22,422 bases of DNA from DATDCV01 sp036524155. Its GTDB lineage: Bacteria; Verrucomicrobiota; Verrucomicrobiia; Limisphaerales; UBA8199. The stretch lies in assembly GCA_036524155.1 (NCBI GenBank), contig DATDCV010000167.1:1-22422 (forward strand). The letters run 5' to 3'. Position 1 is the first letter of the stretch. Each line of letters opens with the position of its first letter. The notes under the pieces were generated by a model. It made no database searches. It saw only the letters and a list, made by a program, of their open reading frames with translations, and was not told the origin of the DNA. The translations under genes were made by a program, and so were the position numbers. This document shows, one piece after another, positions 1 to 8,078 of the stretch.

Positions 1-1314
1 CTGGGGCGGATCCTGCGGCGCTCGGGTGAAGAAGCGCGACGGGATGTCGGCACGCAGAAAGAATTTGAACTCCTGGGCGCGCAGGTGGCGGTGCCGATCC
101 TCGATCGAGAGACGGTTTTGGGAGTGGCGGCGTTCGATGGCCGCATCACGGGCGAGCCGTTGACCAACCCGGAGCTCGAGTTGGTGTTCCACCTGCTGGA
201 GCAGTTAGGCCTCGCGATCAAAAACATCTGGCTTCACGATCAACTCGCGACCAACCACCAGATGATGGCGGACATCCTACGCGAGTTGAGCAGCGGTTGC
301 GTGGTGGTCAGCAGCGACCTGCTGATCCTGCACGCCAACAAGACCGCGCGGCGGTATTTTTGCCGGGGCGAGAGGCGCAGCGCCGAGATGGAGTTCAGCG
401 ATTTGCCGCAGGCCATCGGCACCAAGGTTTACCAGGTGTTGAAGACCGGTTCGGCCGTGTCGAGCTTCGACTACGAGCCGGAGGAGGCCGCCGGCACGCT
501 GTACAGCATCACGATTGTGCCGTTCCAGCGCCGGCCGACGGGCACTCCGGCTTCGGCGTTGCTGATGGCGGAAGACCGGACGCAAATCGAGCAGTTGCGG
601 CGCCTGGAAGTTGAGGCCGCGAATCTGCGGCTCACGAAGACGATGGCCGATCGGCTGACGCATGAGATTGGCAACGCGCTGGTGCCGCTGTCGACGCACC
701 AGCAATTACTGGGTGAGAAATGGAAGGATCCGGAATTTCGCAACTCTCTGGACGTGGCGCTGGCCGACGGCGTGAAGCGGGTGACGCGGCTGATCAACCA
801 GATGCGCTTTTTAGCGCGCGACACTCTGGGCGCGAGCGAGGCTTTCCCGGTGACGCCGCTGATTGAAGAGGCCTACCAGGAGGCGTGCAAATATCAGCCG
901 GCAAAATCGGCCCAACTTCGTTACGACCATGCCAGCAAACCGATTATCGTCAGCGGCGACCGGGCGGCGCTTAAACATGCTCTGACGGAAGTGCTGCTCA
1001 ACGCGTTGCAGGCGAACCCGGGGGAGCCCCGGATCGGTGTGCGACTGCAGACGAAGGAGAACGGCAAAAAGACGAGGGCGCTCCAAATCGAAGTCCAGGA
1101 CAACGGTGGCGGTTTCAGTCCGGAGGCGATGCAAAAAGCGCCGGCGCCATTCTTTACCACGCGCAATGTCGGGCTTGGCCTGGGCCTGACCGTCAGCCGG
1201 AAGATTGTCGAGACCCACAACGGCAAACTGGAGATCATTCCACCGCAAACCGGCACCGCCGGAGTGGTAAGAATCTCTCTGCCCCTGGAGGCGGCCGTTG
1301 CCATCCTGGAGTGA
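1..1314 (+). CDS. Sensor histidine kinase with GAF and PAS domains, 5'-truncated
   Basis: The reading frame is open from the first base, so the gene starts outside the window; a GTG at 85 is internal. 437 residues are visible. Residues 1-80 look like the end of a GAF domain (core VAVPILDRETVLGVAAF). A PAS-like domain follows (about 90-190, with CVVVSSDLLILHANKTA). The phosphoacceptor H-box is HEIGNALVPLSTH, with its His encoded at 661-663. The C-terminal HATPase domain shows the N-box (LTEVLLNALQANP), G1 (DNGGGF), F-box (PFFTTR) and G2 (GLGLGLTVSRKIVE). The protein should autophosphorylate on His and pass phosphate to a response regulator. No regulator gene lies downstream, so the partner is upstream or elsewhere. 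No membrane segment is visible in this part. The input signal is unknown. The histidine kinase call is secure; the subfamily is not. Confidence 0.9.
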   Translation: MGRILRRSGEEARRDVGTQKEFELLGAQVAVPILDRETVLGVAAFDGRITGEPLTNPELELVFHLLEQLGLAIKNIWLHDQLATNHQMMADILRELSSGCVVVSSDLLILHANKTARRYFCRGERRSAEMEFSDLPQAIGTKVYQVLKTGSAVSSFDYEPEEAAGTLYSITIVPFQRRPTGTPASALLMAEDRTQIEQLRRLEVEAANLRLTKTMADRLTHEIGNALVPLSTHQQLLGEKWKDPEFRNSLDVALADGVKRVTRLINQMRFLARDTLGASEAFPVTPLIEEAYQEACKYQPAKSAQLRYDHASKPIIVSGDRAALKHALTEVLLNALQANPGEPRIGVRLQTKENGKKTRALQIEVQDNGGGFSPEAMQKAPAPFFTTRNVGLGLGLTVSRKIVETHNGKLEIIPPQTGTAGVVRISLPLEAAVAILE

Positions 1315-1469
1315 GATTAAACCGGGCTCCGGCCAGGAAAACGACGTGGTCTGGGCCCGCGTAAAGGCACGGTTTCGGAAAACGCCGAGCTATTGCCTGA
1401 CGATTCCGCTTCGGCTCGGGAGCACAAAGCAGGAAACTCCATCGCAGGGAATTCTCTTTTGCGCTGCGT

Positions 1470-2564
1470 TTATTCGGTTTCCGCCTTTGTCAGCTCGCCG
1501 TTCTTGTAGCCCTTGAGGGTCTTTTCAAGTTGGGTTTTGAGGTCGCCATCCGCGAGACTGACTGCTTTCTCCTGGAGTTTGAGAGCCTCCGCCTTCTCAC
1601 CCTGCATGAACTTCACCCGCGCGACCGTGTCGAGGATACTGGGATCCTTTCCTTTGGCCGCCTCATTAGCGCGCGTGGCACACAGGTCGGCGGTTTTCAG
1701 GTTGCGCTCCTTGATGTTGGGGTCGGTCGCGATTTGCCAGGCCAGTTGGTTCTGCACCATCGGATCGTCCTTGTGCGCGTCGCTCACCTTGTTAACGAGG
1801 TCGTAGGCAGCGGTGTAGTCTTCCTTGCCAAACAGCACGGCCAGGCGTGGCATGTCCAGGTTGCTCTGCTGGTCCTCCGGGAGGAGCTTTGCCGCCTCGT
1901 CGAGTTTGGCCTGGGCCTGATCCCAGTCTTTCGCCCGCATCGCCTGGTTCAGTCCGCCCCAGACCTTCATGAGCTGAGCCTGGGTTTTCTGTTCCTGGTC
2001 GTACGCGGCGGCTGCTTTTTTCACGTCGAACGTCCCTTCCAGAACCTCTTCGATCACTTTCTCCTTTAGTTCCATCGGATGACCGATCCAGGCGATCAAT
2101 CCTTTCTTATCGACCAAGAAAGCGCTGGGGATGCCATTCCGCCCCGCGGCGTCCATCCAGGTCTCCGCCATCTTCCCCTTTTCGCTGCCGTCCTTGTCGT
2201 CGAGAGCGACGCGATAGGTCATCTTCTCACCCATTTTTTTGACGAAGGGGGCCACCTGGGACTCGTCCCGCTCCCAACAGTCCTGGCCGATGACGATCAA
2301 ACCCTTGTCTTTGTATTTCTGATAAGTTTCGTTTAGATGAGGGATCGAGACGCGGCACGGGCCGCACCAGGTTGCCCAAAACTCAACGATGTAAGCCTTG
2401 CCCGGCTCGAATTCCTTGACCGGCTCCCCTTGAACCCATTTGCCCGTCTGCAGTTTGGGTGCCGGGTCGCCTATCTTGAGGGTGGGGGCCGCGGCCAACG
2501 CCAGGCTCCCGCCCGCTGTCATCATCCCCAACCATGCCATCCACCTCAGTTGTCTCGCTCGCAT
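1470..2564 (-). CDS. Exported TlpA/ResA-like thioredoxin with C-terminal helical repeat region
   Basis: 364 residues from the chosen ATG at 2564. This start sits just before a good signal peptide (MRARQLRWMAWLGMMTAGG, then LALAAAP) and has AAAGG about 5 nt upstream. ATGs at 2585 and 2645 would add an unsuited hydrophilic leader. A thioredoxin fold follows (about 28-190) with the redox motif WCGPC at 66-70 and the TlpA-like entry IGDPAPKL. Residues 200-364 are helical and TPR-like, with an uncapped chain of short amphipathic helices. Proteins of this family reduce or oxidise disulfides outside the cytoplasm, for example in cytochrome maturation or protection of exported enzymes; the client here is unknown. 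It is divergent from the Gfo/Idh/MocA gene. Fusion of the thioredoxin domain to a long helical tail is, from memory, common in Verrucomicrobiota and Planctomycetes. Confidence 0.88.
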   Translation of the reverse strand: MRARQLRWMAWLGMMTAGGSLALAAAPTLKIGDPAPKLQTGKWVQGEPVKEFEPGKAYIVEFWATWCGPCRVSIPHLNETYQKYKDKGLIVIGQDCWERDESQVAPFVKKMGEKMTYRVALDDKDGSEKGKMAETWMDAAGRNGIPSAFLVDKKGLIAWIGHPMELKEKVIEEVLEGTFDVKKAAAAYDQEQKTQAQLMKVWGGLNQAMRAKDWDQAQAKLDEAAKLLPEDQQSNLDMPRLAVLFGKEDYTAAYDLVNKVSDAHKDDPMVQNQLAWQIATDPNIKERNLKTADLCATRANEAAKGKDPSILDTVARVKFMQGEKAEALKLQEKAVSLADGDLKTQLEKTLKGYKNGELTKAETE

Positions 2565-2726
2565 AATGCCTTTCACGGGTCTCATTCTACCGTGCCGGGG
2601 CCGGCCCGTTGCACCCGGCGCTGCGGTCTCCTCGCGGAATTCCAAGGTCCGCTAATACCGGAGACCAACGTTACTCATCGGCTATATTACACCACACCGG
2701 CTGAAAAGTCTTGTGCAGCCGTCCAG

Positions 2727-3992
2727 ATGGGCCACATGCTCGGGCATATGAACTCGCCGAAAACCCGCCCTCATTCACAGGCGCCCGGGCACCGGGCTTC
2801 GCCGTCCGAGATTTGGTCCCGTCGTTCATTTCTGAAGGCGGCGGGTTTAGGGGCGGCCGGGCTGAGCCTGCAGAGTGGAATTGCCGCCGAAAAACCGATC
2901 CAGGGTTTCGAGCGGGCGCCGGAAGACCCGAACGCGTCGGCGGGCTGGCAGGCGGTGTCGGATCGGAAAATCCGGGTTGGGATCGTGGGGTATGGCGTGT
3001 GCAAGTTCGGCGCGGAGTTCGGGTTTCAGAACCACCCGAATGTGGAGGTGGTGGCGGTCAGCGATTTGATCCCCGAGCGCTGCGCGGAATTGGCTAAAGT
3101 CTGCCGGTGCGCCACGACGTATGGTTCGCTGGAGGAACTGGTGAAGAACGACAAGATCGAAGCGGTATTCGTGGCGACGGATGCTCCGAGCCACGCGCGG
3201 CACTGCATCGAGGTGCTGAAGCGGGGCAAACATGTGGCCTCGGCTGTACCGGCGGTTTTCGGGTCGGTGGAAGATGCCGACCGGCTGTACGAGGCGGTGA
3301 AAAGCAGCGGCCGCAAATACATGATGTTCGAGACCTCCTGTTACCACGAGGACCTTCAGGCGATGCGAAAGATTTACAGCGCGGGGGGGCTGGGCCCGCT
3401 GGTGTACGCGGAAGGGGAGTACTACCATTACATGGAACAGCCGATCGATTCCTACAAAGGTTGGCGTATCGGGCTGCCACCGCAGTGGTATCCGACGCAC
3501 TCAAACGCGTATTACATCGGCGTGACGGGGGGAAGTTTCACGGAGGTTTCCTGTATGGGCATGGCCAGCCAGGTGGAGCATCTCAAACCAACCAACAACC
3601 CGTACAAAAACGCGTTCGGGACCGAAATCGCGCTATTTCGCACGAGCGAAGGCGGGATGGCGCGGATGGCGGTGAGTTGGGACACCCCGGGCTTCAGCGG
3701 TGAGATGGGGCGGATACGGGGGCAGAAAGGCACTTATTACGGCAAGTACGAAGGATTGGCAAAAGAACTGCCAAATACCCTGCGCCCACCGTTGCCACCC
3801 GGGGTGTCTGCCGGCGGGCACGGCGGCTCGCACGGACACTTGATGAACGAATTTGTGACGGCCATTCTTCAGGATCGGCAGCCGCTGGTGAACATCGCCC
3901 TGGCGCTGAACCTGACGGTATCGGGCATCGTAGCCCACCAATCAGCGCTGAAGGGCGGGGAGCTGTTGAAGATTCCTCAATACAGCGTCTAA
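2727..3992 (+). CDS. Tat-exported Gfo/Idh/MocA family oxidoreductase
   Basis: 421 residues from ATG 2727. ATG 2736 and ATG 2748 are also possible, and none has a clear ribosome binding site. The open frame upstream to 2337 overlaps the divergent gene and is unlikely to be coding. A twin-arginine signal (SRRSFLKAAGLGAAG, Arg32-Arg33) predicts export of a folded, cofactor-loaded protein. The Rossmann domain begins at residue 81 (RVGIVGYGV), with VSDLIPERC for the adenosine ribose and VFVATDAPSHARHCIEVLKR. The usual EKP motif that follows is replaced by A173-V174-P175. The C-terminal substrate domain runs from about 190 and ends GGSHGHLMNEFVTAIL then NLTVSGIVAHQSALKGG. Family members oxidise or epimerise sugars or polyols with NAD(P). 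The substrate is unknown, and loss of the Lys makes ordinary dehydrogenase chemistry uncertain. A TATATT at 2683-2688 could be a -10 element, but no matching -35 is seen. Confidence 0.88.
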   Translation: MGHMLGHMNSPKTRPHSQAPGHRASPSEIWSRRSFLKAAGLGAAGLSLQSGIAAEKPIQGFERAPEDPNASAGWQAVSDRKIRVGIVGYGVCKFGAEFGFQNHPNVEVVAVSDLIPERCAELAKVCRCATTYGSLEELVKNDKIEAVFVATDAPSHARHCIEVLKRGKHVASAVPAVFGSVEDADRLYEAVKSSGRKYMMFETSCYHEDLQAMRKIYSAGGLGPLVYAEGEYYHYMEQPIDSYKGWRIGLPPQWYPTHSNAYYIGVTGGSFTEVSCMGMASQVEHLKPTNNPYKNAFGTEIALFRTSEGGMARMAVSWDTPGFSGEMGRIRGQKGTYYGKYEGLAKELPNTLRPPLPPGVSAGGHGGSHGHLMNEFVTAILQDRQPLVNIALALNLTVSGIVAHQSALKGGELLKIPQYSV

Positions 3993-4048
3993 GAAAACCG
4001 GCTTGCGCGCGGTTTGAAGATGTAGCAGATTTCTCTCCGAGCCCCCTT

Positions 4049-4624
4049 ATGGACTGGGAAGAAGAGCCAGCTACACAGCAACAGCTTTGCCGTCTTCAGG
4101 GATACGGTTTTGTCCCCGCGTGCGCGCTCACAGTGACACAAGCCGCGCGACTCATTCGCCAATTCAGCAAGCATCCCCGGCAGTCCGGCGCGGCGGATCA
4201 GCGTAATCAACAAGCCTTCGCTGCCCCTCCGAAACTTCCACCGTTACCACGCCAGGAGGATGTCAGCGAAAGCGCCAAGATGCACGCCCACCGGCTCCGG
4301 TTGGCGGTGGGCGCTTCGCGCCGGCAGATGGAGGCTAACCCCGACGGTCCCAACGTCCGAGCGGACTACTATGCGAGCATCTCGGCGCGGCGTGATTTTT
4401 GGCACGATACCTGTCGTGAGCAGAGGGACATGCTAATCGGATCCGTGCAGGTGCTTGAGCTGCACCAGGAATTTGGCGTCCACTTCTTCTCGCCGACGGG
4501 GGAAGAAGTGCAAGAGTTGCTCGATGCGCTTGACCACGCGCTACCGACGTGGGAACGGGACCACCCGGAGTTATTTTATCAAACGCTGAGGCTGAATTTC
4601 CCTTCATTGGCCCGGCAGAGGTAG
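4049..4624 (+). CDS. Hypothetical protein with a short N-terminal helical motif
   Basis: 191 residues; I do not recognise the full-length family. Residues 6-40 (start EPATQQQLCRLQGYGF, then ALTVTQAARLIRQF) match a pattern I recall from several bacterial proteins of unknown function: ATxxQxxxLxxLGY, then LTxxEAxxLI. This may be a small DNA- or protein-binding helical unit. A Pro/Gln/Ala-rich linker (45-70) follows. Residues 73-190 form a charged helical domain rich in Arg, His and Trp (ADYYASISARRDFWHDTCRE and LPTWERDHPELFYQTLRLNF). There is no signal peptide or membrane segment, so it is probably cytoplasmic. There is no good ribosome binding site before the ATG. It lies 56 nt after the oxidoreductase gene and converges on purQ with a 25-nt gap. 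Codon use and GC resemble the neighbours, which supports it being real. Confidence 0.7.
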   Translation: MDWEEEPATQQQLCRLQGYGFVPACALTVTQAARLIRQFSKHPRQSGAADQRNQQAFAAPPKLPPLPRQEDVSESAKMHAHRLRLAVGASRRQMEANPDGPNVRADYYASISARRDFWHDTCREQRDMLIGSVQVLELHQEFGVHFFSPTGEEVQELLDALDHALPTWERDHPELFYQTLRLNFPSLARQR

Positions 4625-4649
4625 GGGTGCTCAAGCCGGCGTGTGTTAC

Positions 4650-5372
4650 TTACGCGGTTGCCAGGGCTGGTTTGTGGGAGGTTAGGGCGAGCGCTTGGAT
4701 GAGGCTTTCGAAAATCAGCCTTCCGTCGGCGGAACCGAGGATGGGCTCGCTTGCGCGCTCGGGGTGGGGCATCAGCCCGGCGACGTTTCGCTGCTCGTTG
4801 CAGATGCCCGCGATGTTATCGACCGACCCGTTCGGGTTTGAGACCGGAGTGGGTTCGCCCTGGGCGTTGACATATTGCCAGAGCACCTGGTTGTTGGCGC
4901 GGAGGCGACCAATCGTTTCCGGGTCGGCGAAGTAGCATCCCTCCCCGTGGGCGACGGGGATGCGCAGCAGCTTGCCGGGGGGCACCTGCCTGGTAAAGGG
5001 GGATTCCGTGGTCAGAGTTTTGAGGTAAACGTGCTCGCAGCGAAACTGAAGCGAGCGGTTCCGGATGAGAGCGCCTGGCAGCAGACCGGCCTCGCAGAGG
5101 ATTTGGAAGCCGTTGCAAATCCCGAGCACCGGCCCGCCCTGGGCGGCGAAAGCGTTGACGGCCTGCATTACGGGACTGAATCTGGCGATGGCGCCGGTGC
5201 GCAGATAATCGCCGTAGCTAAAGCCGCCGGGTATGACGACGGCGTCAGTGTGTCCCAGCGAGTCTTCCTTGTGCCAAAGGAGCCGGGCGTTATGGCCCAG
5301 CACGTTCTTCAGCACATGGACGACATCCTGGTCACAATTGGACCCGGGAAACTGCAGGACGGCAAAATTCAT
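4650..5372 (-). CDS. purQ: Phosphoribosylformylglycinamidine synthase, glutaminase subunit PurQ
   Basis: 240 residues, normal length for stand-alone PurQ. It is a class I glutamine amidotransferase that makes ammonia from glutamine for FGAM synthase (PurL), the fourth step of purine biosynthesis, acting in the cytoplasm as PurL-PurQ-PurS. The N-terminus (FAVLQFPGSNCDQD) and oxyanion region (VVIPGGFSYGDYLR) are typical. The catalytic triad is Cys86 in GICNGFQ with His203 and Glu205 in MPHPE. The ATG overlaps the stop of purS in ATGA (5372-5369), so translation is probably coupled. purL is not in the window, so the complex is encoded at more than one locus or beyond it. The call is secure. Confidence 0.97.
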   Translation of the reverse strand: MNFAVLQFPGSNCDQDVVHVLKNVLGHNARLLWHKEDSLGHTDAVVIPGGFSYGDYLRTGAIARFSPVMQAVNAFAAQGGPVLGICNGFQILCEAGLLPGALIRNRSLQFRCEHVYLKTLTTESPFTRQVPPGKLLRIPVAHGEGCYFADPETIGRLRANNQVLWQYVNAQGEPTPVSNPNGSVDNIAGICNEQRNVAGLMPHPERASEPILGSADGRLIFESLIQALALTSHKPALATA

Positions 5373-5608
5373 TCGATTTCGAACCGGTAATCTTCGATGA
5401 CGGGGTTGCTCAGGATGCGGTGGCAGGCGTCATTGATTTGCGCCCGGGCGGTTTCCTTGTCCGCGCCGGTCAACTCCACCTCAAGGTACTTGCCGACGTG
5501 GACAGCACCCACCTCAGTGTAGCCCAGATGCGCGAGGGCGCTCTGAACAGTTTTGCCCTGGGGGTCGAGCACGGCCTTTTTCGGCGTAATGATTATTTTG
5601 GCTTTCAT
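5369..5608 (-). CDS. purS: Phosphoribosylformylglycinamidine synthase subunit PurS
   Basis: 79 residues from ATG 5608, the usual PurS length. The frame is open to 5683, but the extra 25 residues (MPCSASFSSPSAPLCPTF...) do not fit the family, whose proteins begin directly with the first beta strand, here MKAKIIITPKKAVLDPQGK. Core features are VQSALAHLGY, VGAVHVGKYLEVEL and the end ILSNPVIEDYRFEIE. PurS is a small dimer that bridges PurQ and PurL and supports ammonia channelling in FGAM synthase. No clear Shine-Dalgarno is visible before 5608. The gene ends within the ATGA overlap with purQ. Confidence 0.95.
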   Translation of the reverse strand: MKAKIIITPKKAVLDPQGKTVQSALAHLGYTEVGAVHVGKYLEVELTGADKETARAQINDACHRILSNPVIEDYRFEIE

Positions 5609-5760
5609 CAGACAGAAAAACGACGGAATAAATGTGGGGCAGAGCGGGGCGGAGGGCGAGGAAAAAGATGCGGAGCAGGGCACCGCTGATTCGCTGTTGC
5701 ACGGGGCGTTGAATGGCGTTTACTCTTACAGACCTGCGGTCGTGCGCCTCAGGCGTGATC

Positions 5761-6726
5761 ATGCATTTACCGGACGGTTTTTTGGACGCGAAAACGGCCC
5801 TGCTTTCCTCAGGGGCGGCGGTGGCCGGCGTAGGGGTCGCGCTGCGTCAGATGCGGGCCTCCTTGCCGCCGCGACAAATGCCGATGCTTGGGCTGGCCGC
5901 CGCATTTGTCTTCGCAGCGGAGATGCTGAATTTCCCCGTCGCCGGCGGCACGTCGGGACACCTGGTGGGCGGGGTGCTAACGGCGGTGCTGCTGGGCCCG
6001 AGCGCGGCGGTGATCGTGATGACCTGCGTCCTGATGGTGCAATGCCTGATGTTCGGCGACGGCGGCCTGCTGTCGCTCGGCGCGAATGTTTTCAATATGG
6101 GCATCGTGAGCGTTTGCGGCGGTTATTTCGTGTTCCGGCTGGCAAAGAAAGTCATGCGCCTCGATGAGACCCGCGGAACGATATTTGCGGCCGCCTTTGC
6201 CGGGTGGTGCGGCACGGTGCTGGCGTCGATCTCCTGCGCCGGACAAATTGCGTTGTCCGGCAGCGCGCCATGGGGGCTGGTTTTTCCCGCGATGGCCAAC
6301 GTGCACATGCTGATTGGTGTGGGGGAGGGGCTGGCGACCGGGCTGATCGTGTTGGCAGTGCTGCGCCGGCGGCCGGAACTGGTTGCGGCGGACCGTGAGA
6401 ACAGCGGCGAGAACCGGGTAGGATATGCCGCCTACGGCCTGCTTCTGTGCATTGGCCTCGCGGTCTTCGTCGGGCCCTTTGCGTGCCCCTGGCCTGACGG
6501 CCTGGAACAGGTCGCCAGAACGCTCGGTTTTGAAGGCCAGGCGGCGGCGACCGGACCGCGCGCGCCGTTGGCTGATTACCGTGTGCCATTCGCGGGTTCT
6601 GCTGCGCTGGCGACGGCGATTGCGGGCGTGATAGGCACCGTTGCGGCGTTCATCGCGGCCTGGGTGTTGGCACGGGCCCTGGTGCCGGGATTGGGCACCG
6701 CCAAGAAGGATGCACCTCGAGGAGAC
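5761..6726 (+). CDS. cbiM: ECF transporter substrate-binding protein CbiM/NikM fused to a PDGLE domain
   Basis: 321-322 residues, terminating at the TAA at 6727-6729. It is an integral membrane protein that captures Ni2+ or Co2+ for the CbiQ-CbiO energy-coupling module. The start is fixed at ATG 5761 (not the ATG at 5713) because the N-terminus MHLPDGFL supplies the metal-ligand His2, and His67 (in GTSGHLVGG) then falls at the position known as a ligand in NikM structures. Several membrane helices follow (about 43-58, 66-90, 113-126, 143-160, 186-200). After a soluble linker (203-220) the C-terminal part (224-312) contains a literal PWPDGLE at 243-249 and two further helices. This is the PDGLE module that replaces the separate CbiN/NikN subunit. 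Ni versus Co cannot be decided. No cobalamin or NiCo riboswitch is visible upstream. Confidence 0.93.
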
Positions 6727-7315
6727 TAAACTGTCCCGGCATAAACCCTTGCAGGGCGTTCCACCGCGGATCAAGCTCGCCGTCACGCTGGCGATTGTGA
6801 CCGGCACCGTTTTGATCGAGAGACGCCCCAGCGTTCTCTATTGCATTCCGGCGGGTATTCTGCTGCTGCTCTGGCCGTTCGCGCGAATGCCGATTGGCTA
6901 TGCGCTGCGCCGGTTGTTGATGGCGGAGTTCTTCATCGTCGGCATCGCTTTGCTGACGTTGCTCCGGCCGTCGTCGGCGCCGATCTTCATCGCCGTGTTT
7001 ATCAAGAGCAACTTGTGCGTCCTGGCGATGCTGCTGTTGTCGTGGACCACGCCGTTCCATGACATTCTTGGCGAACTGCGGCGTTTGAGACTGCCGTCGG
7101 TGATGCTGACGACGCTGGCCCTGATGTACCGGTATCTGCCGGTGCTGCTAGAGGAGACGCGCCGCATGCAGCGCGCCCGCGCCAGCCGCACATTTTCCCG
7201 GCACCGGCGCCTGGCTTGGCATTCGGTGAGCGCGATCGTGGGGCAGCTTTTCGTGCGAAGCGCCGATCGCGCGGAACGGATTTACCTGGCGATGTGCGCC
7301 CGGGGGTGGAAATGA
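6710..7315 (+). CDS. cbiQ: ECF transporter transmembrane coupling protein CbiQ/EcfT
   Basis: 201 residues from ATG 6710, overlapping the end of cbiM by 20 nt. AAGAAGG directly abuts this ATG, which is too close for normal use, while GAGGAG at 6719-6724 stands 6 nt before an in-frame CTG (6731); the start may therefore be CTG 6731. The open frame from 6641 is an overlap artefact. Membrane helices lie at about 22-36, 41-57, 70-88, 92-112 and 131-148. The coupling helices carry the EcfT signatures RARASRTF (156-162) and CARGW (196-200), which dock into CbiO. MYRYLPVLLEETRRMQ just before is typical of CbiQ. It links CbiM to the ATPase and acts in the inner membrane. Confidence 0.92.
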   Translation: MHLEETKLSRHKPLQGVPPRIKLAVTLAIVTGTVLIERRPSVLYCIPAGILLLLWPFARMPIGYALRRLLMAEFFIVGIALLTLLRPSSAPIFIAVFIKSNLCVLAMLLLSWTTPFHDILGELRRLRLPSVMLTTLALMYRYLPVLLEETRRMQRARASRTFSRHRRLAWHSVSAIVGQLFVRSADRAERIYLAMCARGWK

Positions 7316-8076
7316 GCGCCGCCGTAGAAATACGCAACCTATCATATACCTATCCCGGCCTGAGGCAGCCGGCGTTGGCGGGGATTTCCTTCAACGTGGC
7401 CAGCGACGAGTGCGTCGGCGTGCTGGGGCCGAATGGCGCTGGGAAGTCCACGCTGCTGCTGCACCTGAATGGTTTGCTGCCCCAGGCTCCCCCGCGTCAG
7501 CCCAGCATCTGGATTGCGGGCCAACCGCTCACCGCCGAAACTCTCGATTCGATTCGCCAGCGCGTGGGCCTGTTGTTTCAAGACCCGGACGACCAACTTA
7601 TTTCGGCGACGGTTTTTGAAGATGTTGCGTTTGGACCCCGGCAATTGGGGGTTGACGGAGGCGACTTAAAGTTGTGGGTCGAAGAGTGCCTGGGGATGGT
7701 TGGGCTGCCGGGTTTTGGCGGCCGCGAGTCGCACCGGCTGAGCCACGGGGAGAAGCGGCGAGTTTGCCTGGCGGGCGTGCTTGCCTGCAAACCGGCAGTG
7801 CTGGTGCTCGATGAGCCCACCAGCGACATGGATCCGCGCGGCCGCCGCGAATTCAAAGGCCTGCTGCAATCGCTGCCCGGCGCGAAGCTGATCGCCACCC
7901 ACGACCTGGAGCTCGTTGTCGATCTGTGCTCGCGGATTTTGCTGCTGGATGCCGGGCGGTTGGTGGCCGAAGGCCCCACGGCCGAGCTGCTGTCGAACGA
8001 AGCGCTGATGCTGGCCCACGGCCTGGAGAAGCCGCACAGCCTGCTGCATCGCCACCCGCACGCCGCGGCGCGGTAA
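7312..8076 (+). CDS. cbiO: ECF transporter ATP-binding protein CbiO
   Basis: 254 residues. The start ATG 7312 overlaps the cbiQ stop in ATGA and is preceded by GGTGGAA; the open frame upstream to 7216 lies inside cbiQ and is rejected. All ABC ATPase motifs are intact: Walker A GPNGAGKST (39-47), Q-loop LFQDPDDQL (Gln90), signature LSHGEKRRV (143-151), Walker B AVLVLDEPTSDMD (162-174) and the switch His197 in ATHDLE. The QDPDDQ form of the Q-loop is characteristic of ECF ATPases. Only one ATPase gene is present, so the module should contain a CbiO homodimer. The gene converges on the lipoprotein gene with 2 nt between the stop codons. No cobalamin synthesis or urease/hydrogenase genes are nearby to reveal the use of the metal. 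Confidence 0.95.
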   Translation: MSAAVEIRNLSYTYPGLRQPALAGISFNVASDECVGVLGPNGAGKSTLLLHLNGLLPQAPPRQPSIWIAGQPLTAETLDSIRQRVGLLFQDPDDQLISATVFEDVAFGPRQLGVDGGDLKLWVEECLGMVGLPGFGGRESHRLSHGEKRRVCLAGVLACKPAVLVLDEPTSDMDPRGRREFKGLLQSLPGAKLIATHDLELVVDLCSRILLLDAGRLVAEGPTAELLSNEALMLAHGLEKPHSLLHRHPHAAAR

Positions 8077-8078
8077 GG

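Noticed and set aside
1298..1516. Plus-strand ORF of 72 aa after the histidine kinase
   Set aside because: It overlaps the ends of the kinase gene and the opposite thioredoxin gene, has no ribosome binding site and no protein-like pattern.
1530..2069. Plus-strand ORF of 179 aa opposite the thioredoxin gene
   Set aside because: Antisense to a gene with clear thioredoxin motifs; its openness follows from the codon bias of the real gene.
3995..4015. Hairpin AAACCG-9 nt-CGGTTT as terminator of the oxidoreductase gene
   Set aside because: Only a 6-bp stem with a 9-nt loop and no T-run follows; too weak to call.
5609..5760. Cobalamin or nickel/cobalt riboswitch before cbiM
   Set aside because: No B12-box-like core or NiCo riboswitch consensus is visible in the 152-nt gap between purS and cbiM, and no clear promoter either.
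5553..6167. Plus-strand ORF of 204 aa overlapping purS and cbiM
   Set aside because: Arg/Gly-rich, low-complexity translation in the wrong frame of a well-recognised CbiM.
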